Assembly (NCBI GenBank): GCA_017640725.1
Contig: JAEPQB010000003.1
Location: 310,001 to 374,000 of the forward strand
Source: Kordiimonadaceae bacterium
Lineage (GTDB): Bacteria > Pseudomonadota > Alphaproteobacteria > Sphingomonadales > Kordiimonadaceae
DNA: 64,000 bases
Reading direction: 5' to 3'
The translations under genes were made by a program, and so were the position numbers. Position 1 is the first letter of the stretch; each line of letters begins with the position of its first letter. Shown here piece by piece: positions 1-9,251 of this stretch. The notes beneath the pieces are model-generated. The model saw only the letters and a program-made list of their open reading frames with translations, made no database searches and was not told the origin of the DNA.

Positions 1-87
1 TGGCGAGAAAAGTTTTTCGCGGAAAATCAGATGCTTAAGCGCATGAAAGGCAGGCAAAATGGTACAGGTGTATCGTGGAACAACTGA
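1..87 (+). CDS. possible C-terminal end of an upstream gene (partial)
   Basis: Frame 1 is open from the window edge to a TGA at 85-87 and would encode about 28 residues rich in Lys and Arg (WREKFFAENQMLKR...). It overlaps the start of the following lipoprotein gene by 29 bases. I do not recognise the family from so short a tail, and an open frame of this length can arise by chance. It may simply be leader DNA of the lipoprotein gene. Confidence 0.3.
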   Translation, partial: WREKFFAENQMLKRMKGRQNGTGVSWNN

Positions 88-877
88 TAAACTGGTGAAA
101 ATTGCCCGATTAGCGTCGACTGCAGGAGCGCTATTGGTACTCTCTGCATGCGGAAGTCAAAACCTTTGGCAGGGTGAGGAAGTCCTTGTTGAGGCACGGC
201 AAGAAGCGCTCGAACAGAACGTTGGATTTGTGTCCGAAGATCATCGGGAACTGAAAGACAGATTTGACGCTCTAGAACGATTGTATGTTGAACTGGTTCG
301 CCATGTTCAGGCACAGGAGACCCAAATTTCTGCGATGAGCCAAAAAATGGCGACGGTGGAAAAAGATCCGCAAGTAGAGGCGTCTGTCAATCGAGTTCGC
401 AATGACATGACGGTTATTCGTGACCAGCTCAAGGAACTCGAGAACAGATTGTTTTCAATGGAGATGGCTGACGCAAGTGAACCAGCTTTTGTTGCGGAAG
501 CTGCACCAACAGGCCGCGCTGAAACAGCAGCCGACGCCGGCACGTCTTCTCCAGTGATTGCAGATGATGCAACACCTGTTGCAAATGTGGAACGCAATGA
601 CGAATCATTCTTCGGTGTGCATCTGGCGTCATTCCGCAGTCGGGATCAGGTCGACAGTGGCTGGAGCAATCTTGCACAAACCTTTGCTGGCGACTTGCAA
701 GGGTTGACACCATTGCTCTACATCCAAAGCCAAGAAGGTATTGGAACTTTCATGCGGTTGGTTGCTGGTCCGTTGATCAACGAACAAGAAGCGGATGCTT
801 TGTGTACCCGTATCAAACGGGTTAGTCCTGACCAATATTGCCGCGTGTCAGAATATCAGGGCGAGCCAATCGGCTAG
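59..877 (+). CDS. SPOR-like envelope lipoprotein
   Basis: The N-terminus has a hydrophobic signal ending in the lipobox LSAC at about residues 28-31, so the mature protein should be lipid-anchored at Cys31. Residues about 40-140 are polar and helical (coiled-coil-like heptads around ERLYVELVRHVQAQETQI). A low-complexity Ala/Thr linker follows. The last 80 residues (FFGVHLASFRSRDQVDSGW to the end) have the look of a SPOR domain, which binds denuded peptidoglycan at division sites. The ATG at 59 follows AAAGGCAGG, a good ribosome site. A GTG at codon 13 would give a shorter signal but has no such site. Role in septal peptidoglycan is inferred from the fold only. Confidence 0.7.
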   Translation: MVQVYRGTTDKLVKIARLASTAGALLVLSACGSQNLWQGEEVLVEARQEALEQNVGFVSEDHRELKDRFDALERLYVELVRHVQAQETQISAMSQKMATVEKDPQVEASVNRVRNDMTVIRDQLKELENRLFSMEMADASEPAFVAEAAPTGRAETAADAGTSSPVIADDATPVANVERNDESFFGVHLASFRSRDQVDSGWSNLAQTFAGDLQGLTPLLYIQSQEGIGTFMRLVAGPLINEQEADALCTRIKRVSPDQYCRVSEYQGEPIG

Positions 878-900
878 GCTAAAAAAACTACCGTGAAAAA

Positions 901-925
901 GCTCGCCGGTTGGCGGGCTTTTTTT
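901..925 (+). terminator. rho-independent terminator of the lipoprotein gene
   Basis: GCTCGCC and GGCGGGC form a 7-bp stem around a GGTT loop and are followed by seven T residues. It starts 23 bases after the lipoprotein stop codon. Confidence 0.85.
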
Positions 926-990
926 GTGCTGTTTTTTGGTCACAGAATTACACCGAATTTGCGAATTATTAATTTTTTGTGAACGGAAAC

Positions 991-1197
991 TTGACAGCAG
1001 CGCTCGAATACAGTTCGATGGCAATCCGTCGGGCGATTTAGGCTTATGATTGACGAACTTGGGGAGGTGATGTCAGTCGAAAGGCGCAAGAAATTGCAGC
1101 CGCCTAAGGTCCTGACACCGGGCTTCACCTGGGGGTTTCGCTCGGAATAGGCGCGGTGCCAATGCCATTCGGCAAAGCACCGCGCCTTTATTTTTTT
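991..1197 (+). ncRNA. candidate structured small RNA, about 170 nt
   Basis: A consensus -35 (TTGACA, 991-996) is followed 17 bases later by a weak -10 (TTCGAT, 1014-1019), predicting a start near 1026. The transcript would end at a strong terminator (1149-1197). In between the RNA folds into a rod: AGGTGA-TGTCAG (1065-1076) pairs with CTGACA (1112-1117) and TCACCT (1125-1130) around a 7-base bulge. An inner hairpin has AGGC-GCAA, a GAAA loop and TTGC...GCCT. GGGCGA (1031-1036) can pair with TCGCTC (1138-1143) as a closing stem. Length and rod shape recall 6S RNA, but I cannot confirm the family; the usual neighbours of ssrS are not here. There is no good reading frame in it. Confidence 0.5.
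1149..1197 (+). terminator. strong rho-independent terminator ending the candidate RNA
   Basis: AGGCGCGGTGC (1149-1159) and GCACCGCGCCT (1177-1187) pair perfectly over 11 bp and run into TTTATTTTTTT. No protein gene precedes it directly, which is the main argument that a non-coding RNA is made here. Confidence 0.9.
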
Positions 1198-1208
1198 ACA
1201 ACCCAAAA

Positions 1209-1240
1209 AATTAGAAAACGCTTGGCTATAAAGCTAAGCG
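1209..1240 (-). terminator. probable terminator of the SOS-controlled small gene
   Basis: On the minus strand CGCTTAGCT and AGCCAAGCG form a 9-bp stem (one A-C mismatch) with loop TTAT, followed by TTTTC and a further T-rich stretch. It lies 30 bases past the stop of the 60-aa gene. The copy TAGCCAAGCG is repeated once just upstream of the stem. Confidence 0.55.
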
Positions 1241-1270
1241 CTTGGCTACATTTTACCGAAAAACAGGGTG

Positions 1271-1453
1271 CTACTTCCAGGACAGTTTTTGGCTATCGAC
1301 AGTAGACGTCAACGCAAAGACACTAGCCTTACCAACGGGGTTGGACCTTTTAAAGGTAGAAAAAATAAGTGACAAAGACGTCTGCATAGACGCTAAACCT
1401 AAGCTACCAAAGAATACAAAAAATCCAAGAATAAAAATGTGGCCAATAGTCAT
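1271..1453 (-). CDS. SOS-controlled small single-pass membrane protein (60 aa)
   Basis: The 60-residue product begins MTIGHIFILGFFVFFGSLG: a hydrophobic segment of about 20 or more residues right at the N-terminus, then a polar, basic tail. The start codon follows AGGGG with seven bases between, a textbook ribosome site. Upstream lies TTGACA (1502-1507) with a -10 TAGAAC 17 bases on, and two full GTTC-N7-GTTC LexA boxes lie over and next to this promoter. A terminator-like hairpin follows. Known SOS-induced small membrane proteins of alphaproteobacteria (SidA and DidA of Caulobacter) block division through the septal machinery. A similar checkpoint role is an inference from size, topology and control; I see no sequence match to SidA. 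The overlapping plus-strand ORF has none of these signals. Confidence 0.65.
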   Translation of the reverse strand: MTIGHIFILGFFVFFGSLGLASMQTSLSLIFSTFKRSNPVGKASVFALTSTVDSQKLSWK

Positions 1454-1467
1454 CGTGTGCCCCTCAT

Positions 1468-1482
1468 GTTCTGTTTATGTTC
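1468..1482 (-). promoter_or_regulatory. LexA (SOS) box 1, proximal to the 60-aa gene
   Basis: GTTCTGTTTATGTTC matches the alphaproteobacterial LexA site GTTC-N7-GTTC exactly. It covers the predicted -10 (1479-1484) and ends 15 bases upstream of the start codon of the minus-strand gene, so bound LexA would block the promoter. Confidence 0.85.
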
Positions 1483-1507
1483 TATTTTCGATTATATGTT
1501 TTGTCAA

Positions 1508-1522
1508 GAACAAAAAAAGAAC
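1508..1522 (-). promoter_or_regulatory. LexA (SOS) box 2, distal to the 60-aa gene
   Basis: GAACAAAAAAAGAAC on the plus strand is GTTC-N7-GTTC on the minus strand. It abuts the -35 TTGACA (1502-1507). Box starts are 40 bases apart, close to four helical turns, so two LexA dimers could sit on one DNA face. Confidence 0.8.
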
Positions 1523-1651
1523 AAAAGGCCAAATATTGCGAATTGGGGACCAGCATAAATTCCAGCTGCTCCATTGGCAGAGCGCGTTTTTGCTGATAGA
1601 AAGGGGGCAAGTGAGCTGATCTTTCAGCGAAAAGAATGAACGAGAAAATTG

Positions 1652-3010
1652 ATGTCTCTGGATACAACAGTAAACCAGAGCGCGGAACGTCAGTCCGGCG
1701 AGACAGATAAAAGCCGGAAGAACAGGGCCAAAAACAGGGAAGCTGAACCCAATAAGGCCCCATTTGACGACCGAGACCAAGATGTCTCCCGCGCCAAGAA
1801 CAAGAGTTCCGAAAAACGCTCCAAGTTTGGAAAGCGCGGAAAATCTTTCAGATCTGGCAATAACAAAGGCGCTGGCCATCGCAATGATGATGGTGGCTCA
1901 TCCAGTAAAAGTTCGTCTGGTAAAGATCAAAAACACCCTGCGGACAATTCGGCTAAACCCGTCAAACAAAAACGCGCCCCGCGTCATCGCAAAAGTTTCA
2001 CATACAGTGCCATTGATTTGGGCACCAATAACTGCCGTTTGCTTATCGCGAAACAAACCAAGCATGGGTTTCGCGTAGTTGACGCATTTTCGCGCATAGT
2101 TCGATTGGGTGAGGGCGTTGCAAAAGACAATCGTCTGTCGGAAGAGGCGATGGATCGCACCATTGACGCTCTTAAGGTATGTGCCGAAAAACTGGCGCGC
2201 AGAAATGTAATGTTCATGCGGCATGTGGCAACTGAAGCCTGTCGAATTGCAGAAAACTCTGATGAATTTGTCGCACGGGTAAAAAAAGAAACCGGAATAA
2301 ATTTGGATGTCATCTCAGCCGGCGAAGAAGCGAGGTTGGCTGTTCTGGGATGCCAGTCGCTGATTGCGCCGGACAAACGCAATGTCCTTGTCTTTGATAT
2401 TGGTGGAGGCAGCACAGAACTTATCTGGGTGAAAGTGCGCCCAGGCAAAGCTAATGAAATTCGGGGGTGGATGTCGGTGCCATGGGGCGTGGTGAATTTG
2501 ACCGAACAATTCGCTAAACCCGGCAAGACGCCAAAACCAAAGAAGTATTCAAAAATGATTGCCACCATGCGCGAACAGCTGGAGGCCTTCGAGGAAGCCC
2601 ACGAACTTAGCAAAGTTCTAAAAGGTCGGCACACACAGTTCCTGGGCACATCCGGCACTGTTACAACACTTGCCAGTTTGCATTTAGGCTTGCCCAAATA
2701 TAACAGAGAACGAGTGGACGGCGCCTGGATGAAATCGAAAGATATTCGGAAACTTTCCCGCCGTGTGGCAGAGATGACGCCAGAACAAAGAGCCGCGGAA
2801 CCCTGCATCGGGTCAGAACGCGCAGACCTTGTAGTGGCAGGCTGCGCCATTCTTGAGGCAATCCTCAGCATGTGGCCGGTGCCAAGTTTGCGTGTGGCGG
2901 ATCGTGGAATTCGTGAGGGCATTCTGCGTGGACTGATGGAACTCGACAAACCACCTCGACACGTGCCAATGAAGGCGGGGCAAAGCAAAAAGCAGCAGGA
3001 GTTGCGCTGA
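1652..3010 (+). CDS. ppx: Ppx/GppA family phosphatase with long basic N-terminal extension
   Basis: This ASKHA-fold enzyme hydrolyses polyphosphate or pppGpp. The phosphate-1 loop YSAIDLGTNNCRLLI begins near residue 117, the phosphate-2 loop FDIGGGSTELIW near 248 and GTSGTV near 331. The first 110 residues are a Lys/Arg/Ser-rich unstructured tail (KSSEKRSKFGKRGKSF) that core family members lack. The ORF track begins at a TTG three bases earlier; I prefer the adjacent ATG. The stop overlaps the start of rlmE by one base, so the two are translationally coupled, a pairing common in alphaproteobacteria. Choice between exopolyphosphatase and GppA activity cannot be made from sequence here. Confidence 0.9.
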   Translation: MSLDTTVNQSAERQSGETDKSRKNRAKNREAEPNKAPFDDRDQDVSRAKNKSSEKRSKFGKRGKSFRSGNNKGAGHRNDDGGSSSKSSSGKDQKHPADNSAKPVKQKRAPRHRKSFTYSAIDLGTNNCRLLIAKQTKHGFRVVDAFSRIVRLGEGVAKDNRLSEEAMDRTIDALKVCAEKLARRNVMFMRHVATEACRIAENSDEFVARVKKETGINLDVISAGEEARLAVLGCQSLIAPDKRNVLVFDIGGGSTELIWVKVRPGKANEIRGWMSVPWGVVNLTEQFAKPGKTPKPKKYSKMIATMREQLEAFEEAHELSKVLKGRHTQFLGTSGTVTTLASLHLGLPKYNRERVDGAWMKSKDIRKLSRRVAEMTPEQRAAEPCIGSERADLVVAGCAILEAILSMWPVPSLRVADRGIREGILRGLMELDKPPRHVPMKAGQSKKQQELR

Positions 3011-3714
3011 TGGCAAAGGGTTGGAACAGGCAGTCACAAACCAGAAGTCGTGCCCGCGGTGCAAAGGTGCGCGTTAAAACGGCGCGTGGTCGCAAACCAT
3101 CGTCAACACGTTGGCTGCAGCGCCAGTTGAATGACCCGTATGTGGCCGAAGCGAACCGATTGGGCTATCGCTCGCGGGCGGCCTTCAAGGTTGCCGAACT
3201 GGATGACAGGTACCAGTTCCTGAAAGGCGCCAAAAGAGTTGTGGATCTGGGATGCGCACCTGGTGGTTGGTTGCAGGTGGTTACTGAAAAACTGCCGGAA
3301 ACAGCGCAGGTCATTGGTATTGATTTGCAAGAAGTTGAGCCGGTTCCAGGCGCGGACATATGGGTTATGGATTTTCTGGCTGAAGACGCAGAAGAGCGAC
3401 TGATGGATGCGCTGGATGGTCCGGTTGATGTGGTGCTCTCAGACATGGCGAACTCGGCGACGGGTCACCGCCAGACCGATCAAATTCGGACTATGGCGCT
3501 ATGTGAAGCGGCGCTGGATTTCGCGATCAAAGTGTTGGGCGAGGGCGGAACATTTGTTGCGAAGGTGCTGCAGGGCGGCAGTGACAATGCATTGATGACA
3601 CGCATGCAGCAGCATTTCAAATCAGTGAAACACGCCAAGCCTCCTGCAAGCCGTGCCGATTCAAAAGAATGGTTCGTTTTGGCGCAGGGGTTCAAAGGTA
3701 AGCAGAGCTCATAA
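3010..3714 (+). CDS. rlmE: 23S rRNA (uridine2552-2'-O)-methyltransferase RlmE
   Basis: RlmE (RrmJ/FtsJ) methylates the 2'-OH of U2552 in the A-loop of 23S rRNA late in 50S assembly. The SAM-binding motif VVDLGCAPGGW lies at about residues 76-86. The family K-D-K-E catalytic tetrad is present: Lys60 in AAFK, Asp near 145 in LSDMA, Lys near 184 in FVAKVLQGG and Glu near 220 in SKEW. A 30-residue Arg/Lys-rich N-terminus suits rRNA binding. Length (234 aa) is usual for alphaproteobacteria. ATG overlaps the ppx stop. Confidence 0.95.
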   Translation: MAKGWNRQSQTRSRARGAKVRVKTARGRKPSSTRWLQRQLNDPYVAEANRLGYRSRAAFKVAELDDRYQFLKGAKRVVDLGCAPGGWLQVVTEKLPETAQVIGIDLQEVEPVPGADIWVMDFLAEDAEERLMDALDGPVDVVLSDMANSATGHRQTDQIRTMALCEAALDFAIKVLGEGGTFVAKVLQGGSDNALMTRMQQHFKSVKHAKPPASRADSKEWFVLAQGFKGKQSS

Positions 3715-3736
3715 ATCCATTGTTTTCCACGTCTTT

Positions 3737-5376
<1,640 letters not shown>

Positions 5377-5388
5377 GTGATGTAAGCA

Positions 5389-6711
5389 ATGCAGCCGGCG
5401 GCGCGGCTTCAGGCCGTCATAGAAATACTTAATGAGATTGAATCAGGTATCCAATGGCTATCCGTGCCAGCCGATGTCGCTGTAGCCAGTTACACGCGTT
5501 CAAGGCGCTACATTGGCTCCAAGGACCGCCGTGCCATTATCGATCTTGTGTACGCAATTGTTCGTCAGCGCGGTCGACATATTTGGCGACTGACCGAGAC
5601 TGGGTTGTCGCTGACCGGGCGTAATCTGGCGATAAGTCACTCGGCGTTAAACGAACCGAATTTAGCCAGTTATTTTGGTGCAGATATTCCTCATGCACCG
5701 TCGGCTCTGACGAAAACCGAGCAGTCGGCTGCGCAGATGATGCCCAAGAATTTAGAGGGTGCGCCTCTTTTTGCTACCCATGAGGTTCCATATCCTTTGG
5801 CAGAGGGTTTTAGGGAAAGATTTGGATCAAAGTTTGATGAGGCGATGGCAGCATTGAACGGAACCGCACCTTTGGACATCAGGTCTAATCCTATCAAGCC
5901 AAAAAAAAATCTAAGCAGAGGATTGAGGGAACTAGAAGAAAACATAGAAAAAACAGTGTTTTCTCCAATTGGATATCGGTTGGCATCGAAGCTGAATCTC
6001 AATGGCAACCCACTTTTTAGAGAAGGATACGTTGAGGTTCAAGATGAAGCAGCTCAGCTGGCTTGTTACCTTGTAGATTTGGATTCAGATATGTCCGTAA
6101 TGGACTTATGCGCGGGTGCCGGTGGGAAAACGTTACTTCTTTCTGCGCTTATGAAAAACAAAGGTCAGATATTCGCATTTGACACATCCGCAAATCGTCT
6201 CAAAAAAGCAAAACCGCGAATCGATCGGGCTGGTTGTCGGAACATCCAAACCAAGGTTCTGCCGAGAGAGGCCGATGCTCGAAAAAGCATTTTGTCTGGG
6301 TTTATTGGCAAAGTAAACCGCGTGGTGGTTGATGTTCCATGTTCAGGCTCGGGAACTTTGCGCAGAAATCCTGATCAGCGTTGGCGCATGAGTGGGATGG
6401 GGCTTGAAAACCTTCGCATGGAACAATCGTCCCTCTTAGAAGAGGCTTCCAGAATGGTCAAGCCAGGTGGGAGGATTGTCTATATGACTTGTTCGGTTCT
6501 GCCACAGGAGAACGAGAGGGTGGTGGAGTATTTTTTAGAGCAAGCTGGAAGCGATTGGTTTGCGGTCGACTATAAAGACGTTTGGCGACGAGTGCTTCCC
6601 GGTACGCCGCCTGAAACAGCCTCTTCAAACCCTTCGTGCCTGCAACTCGTCCCACATATGCACCAGACCGACGGCTTTTTTGTTGCGATTTTGGAGCGAC
6701 GCTTGTCTTGA
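5389..6711 (+). CDS. RsmB/NOP-family rRNA (cytosine-C5)-methyltransferase
   Basis: The C-terminal half is a Rossmann methyltransferase: motif I MDLCAGAGGKTLLLSAL near residue 237, motif IV DVPCSGSGTLRRNP with Cys near 318 and motif VI MTCSVLPQENE with Cys near 368. The two cysteines are the pair used by m5C RNA methyltransferases. The N-terminal 150 residues resemble the NusB-like region of RsmB. Alphaproteobacterial homologues next to guaB are annotated as RsmB-like, but the exact rRNA target (C967 in E. coli) is inferred. Codon use in the middle is more AT-rich than guaB. Confidence 0.88.
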   Translation: MQPAARLQAVIEILNEIESGIQWLSVPADVAVASYTRSRRYIGSKDRRAIIDLVYAIVRQRGRHIWRLTETGLSLTGRNLAISHSALNEPNLASYFGADIPHAPSALTKTEQSAAQMMPKNLEGAPLFATHEVPYPLAEGFRERFGSKFDEAMAALNGTAPLDIRSNPIKPKKNLSRGLRELEENIEKTVFSPIGYRLASKLNLNGNPLFREGYVEVQDEAAQLACYLVDLDSDMSVMDLCAGAGGKTLLLSALMKNKGQIFAFDTSANRLKKAKPRIDRAGCRNIQTKVLPREADARKSILSGFIGKVNRVVVDVPCSGSGTLRRNPDQRWRMSGMGLENLRMEQSSLLEEASRMVKPGGRIVYMTCSVLPQENERVVEYFLEQAGSDWFAVDYKDVWRRVLPGTPPETASSNPSCLQLVPHMHQTDGFFVAILERRLS

Positions 6712-6747
6712 TACACCAAAGGGGCTGAAAGCCACTGGAAACGAGAC

Positions 6748-7173
6748 ATGCAAGACCAAGAAAACAGATCAACTCTACTTCAAACGCCGCTACAAATGGT
6801 TTTGTTTCGCGTGCTAGTTGCTGCTCTTATAGGCGTTCACGGATGGGCTCGCTTGTTAGCTGATGCCATTTATCCCTTTGGTGGTTTTCTCGATGCACAG
6901 GGGTTTCCTTTTGGAATTGCGATTGCTTGGGCAATCACCCTTCTCGAAATTGTAGGCACAATCTTGGTCATGGTCGGTTCCAGGCACACATCAATACTGT
7001 GCCTGGTGTTTGCCACAGTTTACATCGTTGGTATTGCTCTGGTGCATGCTGCAGAAGGATGGTTCGTCGTGGGGTTGGGGCGTAACGGCATGGAGTATAG
7101 CGTTTTGTTGGTTGCCAGTTTGCTATTGGTGGCGCATGCGCACTGGCAAAAACGTGAAGGTCCTACCGAGTAA
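6748..7173 (+). CDS. DoxX family integral membrane protein
   Basis: The 141-aa product has four hydrophobic segments, at about residues 18-38, 50-75, 82-102 and 110-132. The first segment carries the DoxX-like pattern RVLVAALIGVHGWARLL. DoxX proteins are small four-helix membrane proteins linked to quinone or thiol redox, but this one has no assigned substrate. It begins 36 bases after the methyltransferase stop. Confidence 0.7.
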   Translation: MQDQENRSTLLQTPLQMVLFRVLVAALIGVHGWARLLADAIYPFGGFLDAQGFPFGIAIAWAITLLEIVGTILVMVGSRHTSILCLVFATVYIVGIALVHAAEGWFVVGLGRNGMEYSVLLVASLLLVAHAHWQKREGPTE

Positions 7174-7248
7174 TTCTGCCGAAAACATACAGACAATTAA
7201 CAAATTGCAGTTATAGTGTGGCCACCAAACAAGTGAGAGTAATGGGAA

Positions 7249-7743
7249 ATGAATAAAGTAATTGGGTTTTTGTCTGCTGCGACTGTTGGTGGGGTCGTCG
7301 CGTTTTCGGGCCCGGCATTTGCCAGTGACAAATACAAAGATACCTCGCGCATATTGGTTAGCGAGGCCTCCATGGCTCTTGCTTCAGAAAAAGCGGAAGA
7401 CGCCCAATTGTTGTTTGAGCGCGCCATTGTAGCCGACCCGGCTAATTTGGAAGCGCTTGTTGGCCTGGGTAAATCCCACGAAGCGCAAGGTCGTGTTGGT
7501 CGTGGCCTGAAATATTACAGGCAGGCGCTGTCGATTGACCCAAATGCTCATGCCGCGCTCGAAGCGCAAGCGCTGGCATTTCTCAAGCGTGATATGAAAG
7601 ACCGCGCAGAGACTAATCGAGACAAGCTCGCGCGTCTTTGCACCGCGGGATGTGATGCGCTCAGCAACGTGGAGGCGGCTTTAGACGGTTACACCGCCAA
7701 AGACGCGATTGTTGCCGACGCATCGAACGGTCAAGACGAATAA
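7249..7743 (+). CDS. secreted TPR-repeat protein
   Basis: A Sec signal peptide ends at AFA-SD (about residue 24). Residues about 45-110 contain two TPR-like repeats (EDAQLLFERAIVADPANLEALVGLG and RGLKYYRQALSIDPNAHAALEA), and a third helix pair carries two cysteines (LARLCTAGCDAL) that could form a disulfide in the periplasm. Short secreted TPR proteins of this kind act as scaffolds; no partner is evident. GGGAA lies just before the ATG. Confidence 0.75.
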   Translation: MNKVIGFLSAATVGGVVAFSGPAFASDKYKDTSRILVSEASMALASEKAEDAQLLFERAIVADPANLEALVGLGKSHEAQGRVGRGLKYYRQALSIDPNAHAALEAQALAFLKRDMKDRAETNRDKLARLCTAGCDALSNVEAALDGYTAKDAIVADASNGQDE

Positions 7744-7763
7744 TTCAATCAGATTTCGTGAGA

Positions 7764-7791
7764 AAAAGGAGCCAGCCGGCTCCTTTTTTTT
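7764..7791. terminator. bidirectional terminator between TPR and M28 genes
   Basis: GGAGCC (7768-7773) and GGCTCC (7778-7783) form a 6-bp stem, with an A-run on the left and eight T residues on the right. It can end both the plus-strand TPR gene and the minus-strand peptidase gene. Confidence 0.85.
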
Positions 7792-7802
7792 GTTTGAGGC
7801 TC

Positions 7803-9209
7803 TTAGTTAAAGCGCCCAGGCCATTCAGCAGCCATGTATGCGAATATGGCCCATGCGGCCAGATTTTGGCGCAAGTTGGCTGGGTCAACTTTATCGAGCG
7901 TATCGTCTGCTGTGTGATGCAAGTCGAAGTAATCCGTTCCATCTTGCATCAAGTCCATAACGGGCATTCCAATCAGGCCTAATTGCCCGACATCAGGACC
8001 ACCCATGGCAATACGACTGTGCCGCACAATCCCGAGTGGGCCCATCAGTTTCGCCATTTCATCCACAACATGTGTGGCCCCCGGCCCAACGCGGGACGCA
8101 AGCGCCCATATGGGGCCCGCGCCAAAGTCTGATTCCGCGCCAATTATAAGATTTGGCAAATCGTCTTTGTGTGCGGCAGCATATTGGCGTGCACCAATCA
8201 AGCCGAGCTCTTCTGAGCCAAACAAGATGACGCGAATGGTGCGCCGTGGACGCTGTGGTGCGAGCCGCTTGATCAGGTCAGCTGTTGCGATGTTTAGGGC
8301 GACACCGGCGCCGTCGTCCACGGCACCGGTTCCCAGGTCCCAGCTATCAATGTGGCTGCCCACAATCACGACTTCCTCCGGGTTTTCGCGGCCGGCAATT
8401 TCACCAATTACGTTGGCTACTTCGACCACACCGTGGAATTTGGTTTGAATATCCAAATGCACTTGAATGGGCTGGCCGCGCTTAAGCAGGCGTTCCAATT
8501 GGTCGGCATCCGGATTGGAAAGGGCCGCTGCTGCAATTTTTGGTGCGTCCGCAGCATAGTTCAAACCACCGGTATGAGGCAGCCGGTGGCTGTCGGTTCC
8601 AATGGAGCGAATGATGATTGCTTTGGCGCCCTTGCGCGCTGCTTCACTGGCGCCCTGGCCGCGGGCGCGCACGGCTGGCCGGTAACCTGCACCATCCTTG
8701 AAGCGTTCCATCCGGTTGGAGATGAAGACAATCTTTCCCTCAACGAGACCCGCGTCAGCAGCGACCAAATCTTCATAGGTATTGAAGTGAACGATTTCTG
8801 CGGTCACGCCGCCATCAGGCGTGGCAACAGATTTGCCAAGAGCCGTGATCTCAAGCGGTTGATTGTAGTTGCCAACGACGGCCGCGGCTTCGCTGATGCG
8901 TTCCCATTTCTCTACCTGAACCGGCTCTGTGTAAACCTTGTCAAAACCCATTTCATTGAGACGCTTGACGGCCCAAGCGATGGCTTCCAACTCTTTGGCA
9001 CTGCCACCAAGGCGGGGGCCTATTTCAGTTGTCAGTTCTTCCAGAACTTCATACGCCGTATCATCATTGAGCGCTGCGTCGCGCAGCATCGCTGCAGTTT
9101 CAATGGTAGCGGCGGCAACTGGAATGGGTTCTTGTGCTTGCGCGGAACCAATAAACGAAAAACTGGTTGCCGCGAACGCAGCCGCAACCAAGGAATTTTT
9201 GAGTGACAT
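7803..9209 (-). CDS. secreted M28 family zinc peptidase (carboxypeptidase Q-like)
   Basis: A signal peptide ends at AQA-QE (about residue 26). A protease-associated (PA) region around residues 130-230 is inserted before the catalytic domain. Zinc ligands of M28 are visible: His and Asp in GSHIDSWDLGTGAVDDGAG, the catalytic Glu pair in FGSEELGLIGA, Asp in GAESDFG and His in FDLHHTADDT. The layout matches plasma glutamate carboxypeptidase/PGCP enzymes that cleave dipeptides in the periplasm. It is transcribed behind trmFO with a 42-base gap. Confidence 0.9.
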   Translation of the reverse strand: MSLKNSLVAAAFAATSFSFIGSAQAQEPIPVAAATIETAAMLRDAALNDDTAYEVLEELTTEIGPRLGGSAKELEAIAWAVKRLNEMGFDKVYTEPVQVEKWERISEAAAVVGNYNQPLEITALGKSVATPDGGVTAEIVHFNTYEDLVAADAGLVEGKIVFISNRMERFKDGAGYRPAVRARGQGASEAARKGAKAIIIRSIGTDSHRLPHTGGLNYAADAPKIAAAALSNPDADQLERLLKRGQPIQVHLDIQTKFHGVVEVANVIGEIAGRENPEEVVIVGSHIDSWDLGTGAVDDGAGVALNIATADLIKRLAPQRPRRTIRVILFGSEELGLIGARQYAAAHKDDLPNLIIGAESDFGAGPIWALASRVGPGATHVVDEMAKLMGPLGIVRHSRIAMGGPDVGQLGLIGMPVMDLMQDGTDYFDLHHTADDTLDKVDPANLRQNLAAWAIFAYMAAEWPGRFN

Positions 9210-9251
9210 TTTTATCCCCGAATAACTGTGACGGGGTGCAAAATCGCTGAG

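Noticed and set aside
1541-1600. tRNA-like fragment (CCAGCTGCTCCATTGGCAGAGC)
   Set aside because: No cloverleaf, no T-loop GTTCGAATCC and no acceptor stem can be drawn.
1242-1619. 125-aa plus-strand ORF
   Set aside because: It is antisense to the SOS-controlled small gene, has no ribosome site and crosses both LexA boxes and a terminator; composition is not protein-like.
1984-2988. 334-aa minus-strand ORF inside ppx
   Set aside because: Antisense shadow of the clearly conserved Ppx/GppA reading frame; rich in Ser/Arg/Thr as expected for a shadow.
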